A DNA stretch of 64,000 bases from Hephaestia mangrovi. GTDB taxonomy: Bacteria; Pseudomonadota; Alphaproteobacteria; Sphingomonadales; Sphingomonadaceae. Both the position numbers and the translations under genes were made by a program. Positions 26,677 to 36,554 of this stretch are shown here, piece by piece. Position 1 is the first letter of the stretch, and every line of letters begins with the position of its first letter. The notes under the pieces are model-generated. The model did no database searches, had not been told where the DNA came from, and saw nothing but the letters and a program-made list of their open reading frames with translations. Where the stretch lies: positions 186,001 to 250,000 of the forward strand of contig NZ_JAINVU010000004.1 of assembly GCF_019880555.1 (NCBI RefSeq). The letters run 5' to 3'.

Positions 26677-27861
26677 TCAGTAGAATTGTTGTAGCGTCAG
26701 CGATCGCGTCGCGCCGTCGCACAGGCCCAGCGTCACGGTTCGCCCCGGCGTGCCGGTCGACCAGCTGGACAGGGCGCTGTCGGCATAGTCCGCCGGGATC
26801 GGCTTGCCGTCGATGCTGCAGATCAGGTCGCCCGATCGCCAGCCGGCCGCCGCCGCGGGGCTGCCGCGCATGACGTGTACGACGCGCAACCGATCCTTGT
26901 CGAGCCCGAGCAGCAGCCCGCTGGTCGATCGCACCGGCGGCTGGTCGGCGTCGGGTCCGGGAGTGAATACCATCCGTCCTGCGCGGGGATCGAGCAGCAC
27001 GCGATAGCGCTGCAACAGCCCGGTGCCGATCCGCCCCTGGGCGCCGACCGCATCCGAAAACCCTCGCGGCGGCTCGACCCGCACCTCGATCTGGCGCGCG
27101 GTGAGATCGCCTAGCGACAGCGCCGGCACGATCGCCAGCCCCATCACCACCGATCCGCCCAACCCATAGGATATTGCGCTAGTCATCGGCGGCGGTGCGG
27201 GCTCGGCGGCGACCCAGGCGGCGTGCGACAGCGTCAGCATCGATCCGTCGCCGGTGTCGACCACCAGCGGGTGCAGCGCGTGGCCGCCCAGGCTGCCGTC
27301 GGTCAGGTAGATGTTGGTGATCGGCGAGGTGGTGAGCGGCGCGCTCTCGCCGCGAAACGGCAACTGGCCTGAGGGGATCAGGCGGAAACGGTGGGCCGGA
27401 TAGTCGATGTCGAGCGCATAGCCCGCGAGCAGGTCGGGGCCAACCAGCAGGTCGATCGCATCGGCGCCGCCGGCTGCCAGTGCGGGCACGTCGGCGACGG
27501 CGATCTCGCCGCCGCGCCGCGTCAGGCCGCCAAGCGATATCGTGTTCATCGCCGCCCAGCCGATCGGTACCGCGCCGCCGATCACCGTGGCGCTGCCGCG
27601 CTGCGTCACCTTGATGTGCAGGCGCCGCACGAAATCGCGCGACAGCACCGAAAAACTCAGCCCGGTATCGAGGATCGCGCTGACCGGCGCACCGTCGAGC
27701 GTCGCGGTGAAGCGCACCTGATTGCCCGGTGTCAGCGTGAACGGCACCCAGCGTTTCGCGCTGTCGGGCAGCAGCGTGCTGACCGGGGCGGTGGCGCCCG
27801 GCGCGATCGGCGGCGGCGCGGCGGCGGTGAGAACGAGCAACAGGGCGGCGAGGACGCGCAT
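26677..27861 (-). CDS. Exported aspartyl protease-like protein with PDZ domain
   Basis: A 394-residue protein with a signal peptide (MRVLAALLLVLTAAAPP). Two retropepsin-like repeats carry ILDTGLSFSVLS near residue 63 and VVDTGDGSMLTLS near 205, the paired Asp-Thr-Gly motifs of gag-type aspartyl proteases. A PDZ-like region follows (LRVVHVMRGSPAAAAGWRSG and DLICSIDGKPI, residues about 325-365). Envelope or periplasmic proteolysis or substrate binding is likely; activity is unproved. ATG 27861 was preferred over 27897 because the signal peptide starts there. It is preceded by cpaF on the same strand, 78 bases upstream. Confidence 0.82.
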   Translation of the reverse strand: MRVLAALLLVLTAAAPPPIAPGATAPVSTLLPDSAKRWVPFTLTPGNQVRFTATLDGAPVSAILDTGLSFSVLSRDFVRRLHIKVTQRGSATVIGGAVPIGWAAMNTISLGGLTRRGGEIAVADVPALAAGGADAIDLLVGPDLLAGYALDIDYPAHRFRLIPSGQLPFRGESAPLTTSPITNIYLTDGSLGGHALHPLVVDTGDGSMLTLSHAAWVAAEPAPPPMTSAISYGLGGSVVMGLAIVPALSLGDLTARQIEVRVEPPRGFSDAVGAQGRIGTGLLQRYRVLLDPRAGRMVFTPGPDADQPPVRSTSGLLLGLDKDRLRVVHVMRGSPAAAAGWRSGDLICSIDGKPIPADYADSALSSWSTGTPGRTVTLGLCDGATRSLTLQQFY

Positions 27862-27939
27862 CGCCCGTTGCCCTAGCCGGTCGCGCTCAAACCGCAAATG
27901 AACGGGACATGTTCGTGAGGCGGCTGGTGCCGCCCCAAA

Positions 27940-29487
27940 TCACAAGCATGCTTCGAGGAACGCCTGATCGAAGCCGAATTGCCGCGCTTTTTCCAGCGTA
28001 TAGGGACGCAAGCCCATCGCGCGATATTCGCCGACGATCTTGCCGTCCGAACTCTCGTCGAGATATTCGAACTTGAACAATTCCTGCGTCACGATCACCG
28101 GCCCTTCCATGCCGATCACCTCGGTGATGTTGGTGACGCGGCGCGAGCCGTCGCGCAGGCGCTTCACCTGGACGATCAGGTCGACCGAATCGGCGATCTG
28201 GCGGCTGATCGCTTCCTTCGGCACCTTGATGTCGGACATCATCACCATGTTCTCCATACGCGCCAGGCATTCGCGCGGGGAGTTGGAGTGAAGCGTCGCC
28301 ATCGAGCCGTCATGGCCGGTGTTCATTGCCGCGAGCAGGTCGAAACACTCGCTGCCACGAATTTCGCCGAGGATGATGCGATCCGGGCGCATACGCAGCG
28401 CGTTCTTGACGAGATCGCGGATGGTGATCTCGCCCTGCCCTTCCAAGTTGGCGGGGCGTGTTTCGAGCGGCAGCCAGTGCGGCTGTTGCAGCCGCAATTC
28501 GGCCGCGTCCTCGATCGTCAGCACGCGTTCGCCGGGGTCGATCATCTTCGACAACGCGTTGAGCATCGTCGTCTTGCCCGAGCCGGTGCCGCCCGAGATG
28601 ACGACGTTGAACCGGCAGGCACCCGCGATCTTCAGCGCGGTCGCCATCTTCTCGGACATCGATCCGAACTTGGCCATCATGTCGAGCGTGATCGGCTTGG
28701 CCGAGAATTTACGAATCGATATCGCGGTGCCCTTGAGGCTCAACGGCGGCACGATCACGTTGACGCGGGAACCGTCCTTCAGGCGCGCGTCGGCCAGCGG
28801 CGTGGTCTGGTCGACGCGGCGGCCGACCGAATTGCAAATGCGCTGCGCGATCTGGAAGAGGTGCTCCTCGTCGCGGAACTGGATCTGCGCGAGCTGCAGT
28901 TTGCCCTTTTTTTCGATGTAGGTCTGGTCGGGGCCGTTGACCATGATGTCGCTGACGTCGGGATCGGCGATCAACTCCTCGAGCGGACCGAGGCCCAGCA
29001 GTTCGTCGACCAGCACCTTTTCGAGCGCGAACTGCTCGCGGCGGTTGAGCGTCAGTTTCAGCTCGGCGAGCACCTCGCCGATGATCGGCCGGAATTCCTC
29101 GGCCAGTTCGTCCTTGTTGAGCGTTGCAGCCGCTTCGGGATCGACGCGTTCGAGCAGCCGCGGCAGCACCTGCTCCTTGATCTTGTGGATCGAAGCCTCG
29201 AAGCCCTCGACGCGGCTCGATCCGGCATCGCCCGACGCTGCCTGCCGCTCGGCCAGCCGCGCCAGCGCGTCCATCGAGGACGCCATCGGCGCCGCGGAGG
29301 CAGGGGCCGCCGCCTCGCTCGCCGGTTCGGCTTCTGCACCCGGTAGCGGCAAATCGGTGAGCGGCGGGAACTGCTCGGCATGATCGGGCTCGTTCGCCTT
29401 GGCGAACCCACCCTGCATCGGCCGCGCCACCCCGAAAGACGGCCTGCCCCCGGTCCCCGTACCACTGCGTCGCCCGAATGCACCCAT
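27940..29487 (-). CDS. cpaF: CpaF/TadA-type pilus assembly ATPase
   Basis: A 515-residue secretion ATPase of the Flp/Tad type IVc pilus family. Residues 1-90 are a Pro/Ala-rich extension. The core has the N-terminal DELLGLGPLEELIADPDVSDIMVNG region, Walker A GGTGSGKTT at 299-307, the Asp box ILTIEDAAELRLQQPH-like segment and the His box MNTGHDGSMATLHSNS. It would power pilin assembly at the inner membrane. No cpaA-E, tadB/C or flp genes lie beside it, so the rest of the machine must be elsewhere if it is functional. It is divergent from the methyltransferase gene, with 200 bases between. Confidence 0.93.
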   Translation of the reverse strand: MGAFGRRSGTGTGGRPSFGVARPMQGGFAKANEPDHAEQFPPLTDLPLPGAEAEPASEAAAPASAAPMASSMDALARLAERQAASGDAGSSRVEGFEASIHKIKEQVLPRLLERVDPEAAATLNKDELAEEFRPIIGEVLAELKLTLNRREQFALEKVLVDELLGLGPLEELIADPDVSDIMVNGPDQTYIEKKGKLQLAQIQFRDEEHLFQIAQRICNSVGRRVDQTTPLADARLKDGSRVNVIVPPLSLKGTAISIRKFSAKPITLDMMAKFGSMSEKMATALKIAGACRFNVVISGGTGSGKTTMLNALSKMIDPGERVLTIEDAAELRLQQPHWLPLETRPANLEGQGEITIRDLVKNALRMRPDRIILGEIRGSECFDLLAAMNTGHDGSMATLHSNSPRECLARMENMVMMSDIKVPKEAISRQIADSVDLIVQVKRLRDGSRRVTNITEVIGMEGPVIVTQELFKFEYLDESSDGKIVGEYRAMGLRPYTLEKARQFGFDQAFLEACL

Positions 29488-29687
29488 TCCAACCCTCGTT
29501 GTGCTGCCCGCGACCAGCGCCGGCTCTCCTGGAAGTCGGGTTTCGTCAATAAGTGCTAAACTTTAATAATTTCTGAGATTCGCCGGCTCTCCGGAAGGTG
29601 CGGATGGCGATGGCAGCTATTCGTTAACCTTACCTATCCTAAGCGATGTCGTGGTATTGATGCGCGCGAGAAACGGGGATCGGCAGG

Positions 29688-30338
29688 ATGCAGGTAATCA
29701 AACGACCCTATTCGACGGTCTTGCAAGCGCTCGGCGGCGTCGGTCCGTTCAGCGGCCTGTTGCGCGACGCGCCCGCCAGGCAGCCTTATGGCTGGGCCCG
29801 CTGGGCGGCGTCGCTGTTCGCGATTCATAATCCGCAGCGGATGGTCGCGCTCGATTGTCCCTGGTGGAACGTTCGTGCGACACGCGACGTCGAGGCCTTC
29901 CTCCGCGCCCGTCCGGCGGCACGCGTCTTCGAATATGGTGCCGGCGCCAGCACGATCTGGCTCGCGCGTCGAGCCGGGACGGTCGTATCGGTCGAGCACG
30001 ACGCCGATTGGTACGAGCGATGCCGCGATCTCGCCCGGCCTTGCGGGAATGCGCAGATTCTGTGGCGGGACCGATCGGCCGATCCATCCGCCTATGTCGA
30101 TGCGATCGACGCGGTACCCGGCTTGTTCGATCTGATCGTGATCGACGGTCGCGATCGTGGCGTGTGCCTTGCCCAGGCGAAGCGGCGTCTGACACTCGGC
30201 GGCATCATCCTGTTCGACGATACGGGGCGAGCGCGCTATCGCGACGCGATCGCCTCCTCGGGGTTGATCGAACGTCGCTATTTCGGGCGCTCTTATTGTG
30301 TTCCCTATCCCGATCACACCAGCATTCTCTCACGCTGA
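29688..30338 (+). CDS. Class I SAM-dependent methyltransferase-like protein
   Basis: A 216-residue soluble protein with a Rossmann fold. Motif I is VFEYGAGASTIWLARRA (residues about 84-100), the acidic post-I residue is in VVSVEHD, and motif IV is LIVIDGRDRG. A conserved core with FDDTGRARYRD follows. The substrate cannot be read from sequence. It precedes the flippase-like gene by 16 bases, and the two probably form a unit; with the convergent glycosyltransferases this suggests modification of an envelope glycan or lipid. The start is supported by a GGCAGG element just upstream. Confidence 0.72.
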   Translation: MQVIKRPYSTVLQALGGVGPFSGLLRDAPARQPYGWARWAASLFAIHNPQRMVALDCPWWNVRATRDVEAFLRARPAARVFEYGAGASTIWLARRAGTVVSVEHDADWYERCRDLARPCGNAQILWRDRSADPSAYVDAIDAVPGLFDLIVIDGRDRGVCLAQAKRRLTLGGIILFDDTGRARYRDAIASSGLIERRYFGRSYCVPYPDHTSILSR

Positions 30339-30354
30339 GGCGCGACCCGTATCG

Positions 30355-31188
30355 GTGAGCAGGGGGCGCCTGCAACGCGCCGCGCGCTGGCTCGGCGCCT
30401 GCTTGTTGCTCGTCAGCCTGGTCTATCTCGGACGGCGGTTCGCGGCGCTGGATTGGCGGCAACTGGCCGGCGCCGAACGCCCGCTGACGCTGATCCTCGG
30501 TGAAGCTGTCACCCCGATCTACGCGACATTGCTTGCCGCACTGGCCTGGGGATGGTGCCGCCAGGCGGCCGACCGTCAGCCCCTGCGTCTGCGAGAGGCC
30601 ATCGCCGTCTATGGCCGTGCGGTGATTGCCAAATATGTCCCGGGCTCGGTGCTGCAATATGCCTCGCGGCAATGGCTCGGCGGCAGGCTCGGCATGAGGC
30701 AGGCGGCGATGGCGCGCGCGTCGGCGACCGAAATCGCGCTGCACGTGCTGTTCTCCGGTTTCGTGGCTGCAAGCTTCATCTGGGCAGGCGGAGGGGCGGA
30801 CGCCTTGGGGATCGCGGCGTGTGCGCTTGGCGCCACCCTGTCGCTGCTCGCCCTGCGCTGGCGGCAAAGCTGTGCGCCGCTGTTCGGCCAGGCGCTGTTT
30901 TTCTTGGGTTTCGCGTCGCTGGTGTTCGTCCTGGCGGTATCAGGCCATGATGCGGCCACGGCGGCACGATGGACGGGCTGGTTCTTCGCCGCGTGGCTCG
31001 CGGGTTTTCTCGTCCCACTGGCGCCGGGCGGAATCGGCGTCCGCGAGGCGATACTGGTGGCTTTGGCCGGCCCGGCGGATCGCGGCGGCGAAGTGCTCGC
31101 CTTCGCCTTGCTGCTCCGCGCTGTGACGCTGCTCGGCGATGGCGTGTTCGGCGCGGTCGCCTATCTGATCCGGATCAGAACTCGGTGA
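30355..31188 (+). CDS. Flippase-like membrane protein (lysylphosphatidylglycerol synthase TM/UPF0104)
   Basis: A protein of about 277 residues with seven to eight hydrophobic helices. The C-terminal VPLAPGGIGVREAILVAL is the signature of the LPG_synthase_TM family, which often accompanies lipid-linked glycan genes and may flip or anchor lipids. I chose the GTG at 30355, the first credible start after the methyltransferase stop; an earlier GTG at 30298 overlaps the neighbouring gene by 41 bases. The 3' ends of this gene and of the convergent GT-C gene overlap by 14 bases. Confidence 0.7.
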   Translation: MSRGRLQRAARWLGACLLLVSLVYLGRRFAALDWRQLAGAERPLTLILGEAVTPIYATLLAALAWGWCRQAADRQPLRLREAIAVYGRAVIAKYVPGSVLQYASRQWLGGRLGMRQAAMARASATEIALHVLFSGFVAASFIWAGGGADALGIAACALGATLSLLALRWRQSCAPLFGQALFFLGFASLVFVLAVSGHDAATAARWTGWFFAAWLAGFLVPLAPGGIGVREAILVALAGPADRGGEVLAFALLLRAVTLLGDGVFGAVAYLIRIRTR

Positions 31189-32845
31189 AATAGGGCTCGG
31201 TCGGTGCGGAGAGCGCCGGCATCACGATGCGCCTGCCCCAGATCAGGCGGATGGCGCCCGGATGATCGGCGATCACATGACGGCCGCGCTGCAGGGTGAC
31301 GATGTCACCCGGCCGATAGCGAACGCCGTCGATCGTCGCCGCGGCGCTGCGCAGCGTATAGGGCCCAGGCACGAGAAGATCGACAGTCACCGGCTGCTGT
31401 CCGGCCGGGATGTTCTTGCCGGCAAGCCAATAGGGACCCCAGAAGTGAACGTAGCTGGCGCGCATCGCGGCCAGATCGCCGGGAAGGAATTCCGGCGCCG
31501 CCGCGTTGGTTTCCAGCGCGCGCGTGTACATCGGGTCGTCGGCGACGATCAGCGGCACCATCCGGCTTGCCAGCGTTTCGCGGACGCTGGGCGAGCCGCC
31601 CGCCTTGTAGATGCCGATCCCCCAGGGCGTCATGAAGATGTTGGCCTTGGGAAAACTCCCGAGCAGCGCGCAGAAATCAAAATAAGCGACGGGTGTCGGG
31701 AACATCGTCTCGGCGGCACGCAGCAGCGTGCGCTGCTTGTCGATCGGGCTCGGTGGTTCGCCCGCCCATATCACCAGCGCGCCAAAGGCAAGGAAAGCGG
31801 TGACTATTGTTGGGCCGAATCGCGCGGCGGTCGCGGCGATGGCGACGCTTGCCGCGACCATCACCGGCGCCAGCATGAACGCATAATAATAAGGCGCCGT
31901 GTTGTGGTAGAACAACAGGGTCGTGATCGGCAGCCAGAGCCCCGTCAGGCAGAGTTTCTCGTCGAAATGTCGATCGGACCGCCACAGGATCACCGGCGTC
32001 GCCAGCACGAGGAGCGACTGGACCGGCGAGATCAGCAACTCCTTGAGCGCGAATATCCAATAATAGAGCAGCGTGCTGAACATCACGCCGCCGGCATTGC
32101 CCAGGATGCTGCGGGCCCCGGTCTTGTCGTCCGCGACGATGCCGCGCGAATGCAGATAATAGAGCGCGGCAAAGGCGAGGATCGCGACGATGCCGGATGC
32201 GCCGATTTTCAGGAGATAGTCGCGAGATCGATCGTCGCGGCGCCAATGCAACCAGACGGCGCCGGCAAAGGCAGGCGCATAGAGCACGATTTTGATCGTG
32301 AACATCGCGGCGGTGGCAACGATCAGTCCGATCAACGCCGCTGTCGTCCATCTGGCGGGTGCCATCATAACCAGCCACAGCGCGCTCATCAGCAGCGCCG
32401 CGGTGATCGGATCAGTGCGGAACTCATAGCCGTGCTGAAAGACGAAGCCGGTCGAAACATAGCACAAGGCGCACAGCAGCCCGGCCTTGCGGTCGGTGAA
32501 CCGGCCGGCGAGGAAAAAAATGATCGTGCTGGTGAGCAATTCGCAGCAGAACATGACGATCCGCGCGGCGACGATCCGATCGATGTTGGTGCCCGGCACG
32601 TCGAGAATCCACGCAAACACACGCGTGTGCAGCGTCTGCAGCGGCCAGGCCAATCTCCCGCGGGCAAGGTCTTCGACTTGGCTGTAGAACCAGAATTCGT
32701 CCCAGTTGATCGATCGATGCACGACCAGCGTGAATTGCAGCGTCAGCGCTAATGCTAGCGCACAAGCCATCCAGAAGGTGGCGTCGCGGGGTAGCGCAAG
32801 GCGCGCGCGCGGCGCCCTCTCGCTGGCGGCGTGCACTATCTTCAT
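31175..32845 (-). CDS. GT-C (GT39-like) membrane glycosyltransferase
   Basis: A 556-residue polytopic protein with about ten to eleven transmembrane helices, then a soluble C-terminal domain (from about residue 400). The first periplasmic loop contains SINWDEFWFYSQVEDLARG, with the acidic pair typical of GT-C catalytic sites that use polyprenyl-phosphate sugar donors. Its ATG overlaps the stop of the upstream DPM1-like gene (ATGA), which could supply such a donor. The likely role is transfer of a sugar to a lipid or glycan on the periplasmic face. Substrate unknown. Confidence 0.75.
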   Translation of the reverse strand: MKIVHAASERAPRARLALPRDATFWMACALALALTLQFTLVVHRSINWDEFWFYSQVEDLARGRLAWPLQTLHTRVFAWILDVPGTNIDRIVAARIVMFCCELLTSTIIFFLAGRFTDRKAGLLCALCYVSTGFVFQHGYEFRTDPITAALLMSALWLVMMAPARWTTAALIGLIVATAAMFTIKIVLYAPAFAGAVWLHWRRDDRSRDYLLKIGASGIVAILAFAALYYLHSRGIVADDKTGARSILGNAGGVMFSTLLYYWIFALKELLISPVQSLLVLATPVILWRSDRHFDEKLCLTGLWLPITTLLFYHNTAPYYYAFMLAPVMVAASVAIAATAARFGPTIVTAFLAFGALVIWAGEPPSPIDKQRTLLRAAETMFPTPVAYFDFCALLGSFPKANIFMTPWGIGIYKAGGSPSVRETLASRMVPLIVADDPMYTRALETNAAAPEFLPGDLAAMRASYVHFWGPYWLAGKNIPAGQQPVTVDLLVPGPYTLRSAAATIDGVRYRPGDIVTLQRGRHVIADHPGAIRLIWGRRIVMPALSAPTEPYFTEF

Positions 32846-33852
32846 GCCCGTTTCGCGCGCCTCGGTTCCGCTCTTGCGGCGAGCCGATCATCCGATCGTT
32901 CGAGGCTGGCGACGCGCTCGTCGAGTTGCCGGATGTGCAGCAATGCGGCCTCAAGCAGCTTGCGGTTGGCGCCGATCAGGTCGGCGAGCATGCCCAGCAA
33001 TCCGGTGATGACGCCAAGCACCAGTAAGGCACCGCCGATCACCAGCGATTGCACATGGCCGTTGCCGTTGCCATCGGCCCAGAACCACAGGAAGCGCAGG
33101 ATCGGCAGCGCGCCCGCCACCGCCAGCAGCAGGCCGACGCTGATGAAGGCACGCAGTGGGTTATAGGTCGTATAGGCGCGAGTCATCGTCACCAGTTGGC
33201 GCGCGATGAACTGCGGGATCGATTTGAACAGGCGTGACGGCCGCAGCGTGGGATTGGTGCGGATCGGGACGCTGACGATCCGCAGGCGCTTGCGGCCGGC
33301 CTGGATCAGCATGTCCGTGGTGTAGCTGAACTCGGTGGTGATCGTGATCCGCTGCGCCGCATCGCGGCTGATCGCCCGGAACCCGCTGACGGCATCGCGC
33401 AGGTCGGTTCGGGACAGTCGCTGGACGATGTGGCTGCCGAGGCGCTGCAGCAGCCGCTTGACGGGATGGAAATGGGCGTTGTCGGCAACGCCGCGGTCGC
33501 CGATCGCGATATCGGCCTCCCCCGAGACGATCGGCGCGACCAGACGGGCAATGTCCTCGCCGACATATTGGCCGTCGGCATCGGTGTTGACGATGATATC
33601 GGCGCCGGCCGCGAGGGCGGCGTCGAGCCCGCTTTGGAAGGCTGCTGCAAGCCCGCGATTACGGCGATGATGGACGATGTGGTCGACCCCGAAGCGACGA
33701 GCGACGGCGGCGGTGTCGTCGCTGCTGCCGTCATCGACCACCAGTACCTCGATCGCATCGATCCCGGCAATGCGTCGAGGCAGCGCGACCAGCGTTTCGG
33801 GCAGGCTCTCCGCTTCGTTGAAACAGGGTATCTGGATGATCAGCTTAGTCAC
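32842..33852 (-). CDS. Family 2 glycosyltransferase, DPM1-like with C-terminal membrane helices
   Basis: A 336-residue protein. The GT-A domain has IIQIPCFNEAESLPETLVAL, VLVVDDGSSDDTAAVA and VNTDADGQYVGEDI, with the DAD metal site. Two transmembrane helices lie at about residues 238-260 and 272-292, followed by a charged, partly coiled tail. The architecture resembles dolichyl/undecaprenyl-phosphate sugar synthases, which make a lipid-linked monosaccharide. It overlaps the GT-C gene by four bases, so the two are probably donor synthase and user. Confidence 0.85.
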   Translation of the reverse strand: MTKLIIQIPCFNEAESLPETLVALPRRIAGIDAIEVLVVDDGSSDDTAAVARRFGVDHIVHHRRNRGLAAAFQSGLDAALAAGADIIVNTDADGQYVGEDIARLVAPIVSGEADIAIGDRGVADNAHFHPVKRLLQRLGSHIVQRLSRTDLRDAVSGFRAISRDAAQRITITTEFSYTTDMLIQAGRKRLRIVSVPIRTNPTLRPSRLFKSIPQFIARQLVTMTRAYTTYNPLRAFISVGLLLAVAGALPILRFLWFWADGNGNGHVQSLVIGGALLVLGVITGLLGMLADLIGANRKLLEAALLHIRQLDERVASLERSDDRLAARAEPRRAKRA

Positions 33853-33953
33853 AGGCCCCCCGCTCGCGACGCCGTGGTAGCACGACGGTCGGTGTGGTTA
33901 CCCGCTGTTAAGTCTAAGCCTTTAACGCCCGGTAAATCTTGGGCGCCTCCGCC

Positions 33954-34211
33954 TTAGCCTCCAATCCGCTCCGCCAGCACCGTCAGCCCGGTCTCGCTCA
34001 CTTCGGCGAAGCCGCCTTGGATGCGGAGCATTTCCGGCGCGCCCTTTTCCTCGCGGTAGATCGCGAGTTCGGCGTCGTCGCGGATCGACGACATCAGCGG
34101 CATGTGCTGCTCGAGCACCCCGAAATCGCCCTCGGTGCCGGGGACGACGACCATGTACACGTCCTCCGAACGGACGAGCTTTTCAGGCGTGACGAGTTCG
34201 AAATGCAGCAT
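33954..34211 (-). CDS. atpC: F1 ATP synthase epsilon subunit, short form
   Basis: An 85-residue protein starting [20 protein letters not shown] and ending in a Leu-Ala-Glu-Arg stretch. It covers only the N-terminal beta-sandwich domain (with [17 protein letters not shown]); the C-terminal two-helix domain of the usual 130-140-residue subunit is missing, and the stop codon is clean. The subunit couples gamma rotation to the c-ring. Lacking the helices, it should not perform the classic epsilon autoinhibition. It is the last gene of the atpHAGDC cluster, separated from atpD by a 120-base repeat. Confidence 0.93.
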   Translation of the reverse strand: MLHFELVTPEKLVRSEDVYMVVVPGTEGDFGVLEQHMPLMSSIRDDAELAIYREEKGAPEMLRIQGGFAEVSETGLTVLAERIGG

Positions 34212-34224
34212 TGTTTCTTCTTCC

Positions 34225-34327
34225 TAAGCCCCTCCCCTTCAGGGGAGGGGTTGGGGGTGGGGCGTGTCTCATCGAGACCATCGCCCGCGTCCCCCACCCA
34301 ACCCTCCCCTGAAGGGGAGGGCTTTAG
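34225..34327. repeat. Inverted pair of CCCTCCCC/GGGGAGGG hairpins between atpD and atpC
   Basis: Left copy (34225-34262) reads CCCCTCCCCTTCAGGGGAGG plus TTGGGGGTGGGG; right copy (34291-34327) is its inverse, CCCCCACCCAACCCTCCCCT then GAAGGGGAGGG. Each is a strong hairpin, and the two can pair with each other. The pattern is common in sphingomonad intergenic DNA and may affect the atpC/atpD transcript ratio. Confidence 0.75.
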
Positions 34328-34331
34328 GTTG

Positions 34332-35882
<1,551 letters not shown>

Positions 35883-35888
35883 TCAATC

Positions 35889-36554
35889 TCAATTGCCCGA
35901 GCCGGCGTCGCCGGTCCGGCTGATGGTCACGACGATATGCTGGTCGGCGAAGCGGCCGGCGGATGCGCCCGGCTTGCTGTCGACGGTGATGGTGCTGCCG
36001 TAGCGGCTGATTGTCCCGCCGCTGAACTGCTGGAGCGCGGCAACGATCGGATCGCCGGCATTGACCTCGAAGCGCTGCAGCACGCCGTTGATGATCTGGC
36101 GCGGCATGCCCAGGATGTCGCGCACTTTATCCGAATCGGGCGAGCCCGACACATGCGTGTCGAACGTGAAGATAATCGACTTCACAGCATTAGGGGCGTC
36201 GCCGGCGACGATGGCGTTGGTTTTCACCGTCGCTGGCGGATTGGGATCGTCGTCGGGCAGCGTTTGCTTCTGGCCGATTGCCGCATAGCTCGATCCGCTG
36301 GCGGTATAGCCACCGACCTTGTAGCCCATGTCGTTGAGCGCGGCGATCAGCCTGTCAGGATTGCCGAAGAGTGCCTGCCAGCGTTCCCGCAGCACGGTGT
36401 CGGGGTCGGGCGCGCGATGCTCGGCTTGCGCCCGCTGCTGCTCGTTCATCCCTGCGGGCGCCGCGGCGGCGCCGTTGTCGGCGGCCTGCGGCTTGCTGCT
36501 GCACGCGGCCAGCGCGGCGATCGCGATCAGGGGAAGGACGGAACGAAGCTGCAT
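35889..36554 (-). CDS. Predicted lipoprotein embedded in the atp operon
   Basis: A 221-residue protein with a lipoprotein signal (MQLRSVLPLIAIAALAACSS, lipobox LAAC, Cys18). The mature part starts with a low-complexity Ala/Gln stretch, then a mixed region with LRERWQALFGNPDRLIAALN and MPRQIINGVLQRF. No family recognised. Its ATG shares a base with the atpG stop (TAATG), so it is translationally coupled to atpG and read before atpD. The product would sit in the periplasm or outer membrane, away from the F1 head, so its place in this operon is puzzling. Confidence 0.82.
   Translation of the reverse strand: MQLRSVLPLIAIAALAACSSKPQAADNGAAAAPAGMNEQQRAQAEHRAPDPDTVLRERWQALFGNPDRLIAALNDMGYKVGGYTASGSSYAAIGQKQTLPDDDPNPPATVKTNAIVAGDAPNAVKSIIFTFDTHVSGSPDSDKVRDILGMPRQIINGVLQRFEVNAGDPIVAALQQFSGGTISRYGSTITVDSKPGASAGRFADQHIVVTISRTGDAGSGN

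Noticed and set aside
33890..33935. Several TTAA words upstream of the GT2 gene as a possible CtrA site
   Set aside because: Spacings of 6 and 10 bases do not fit the consensus.
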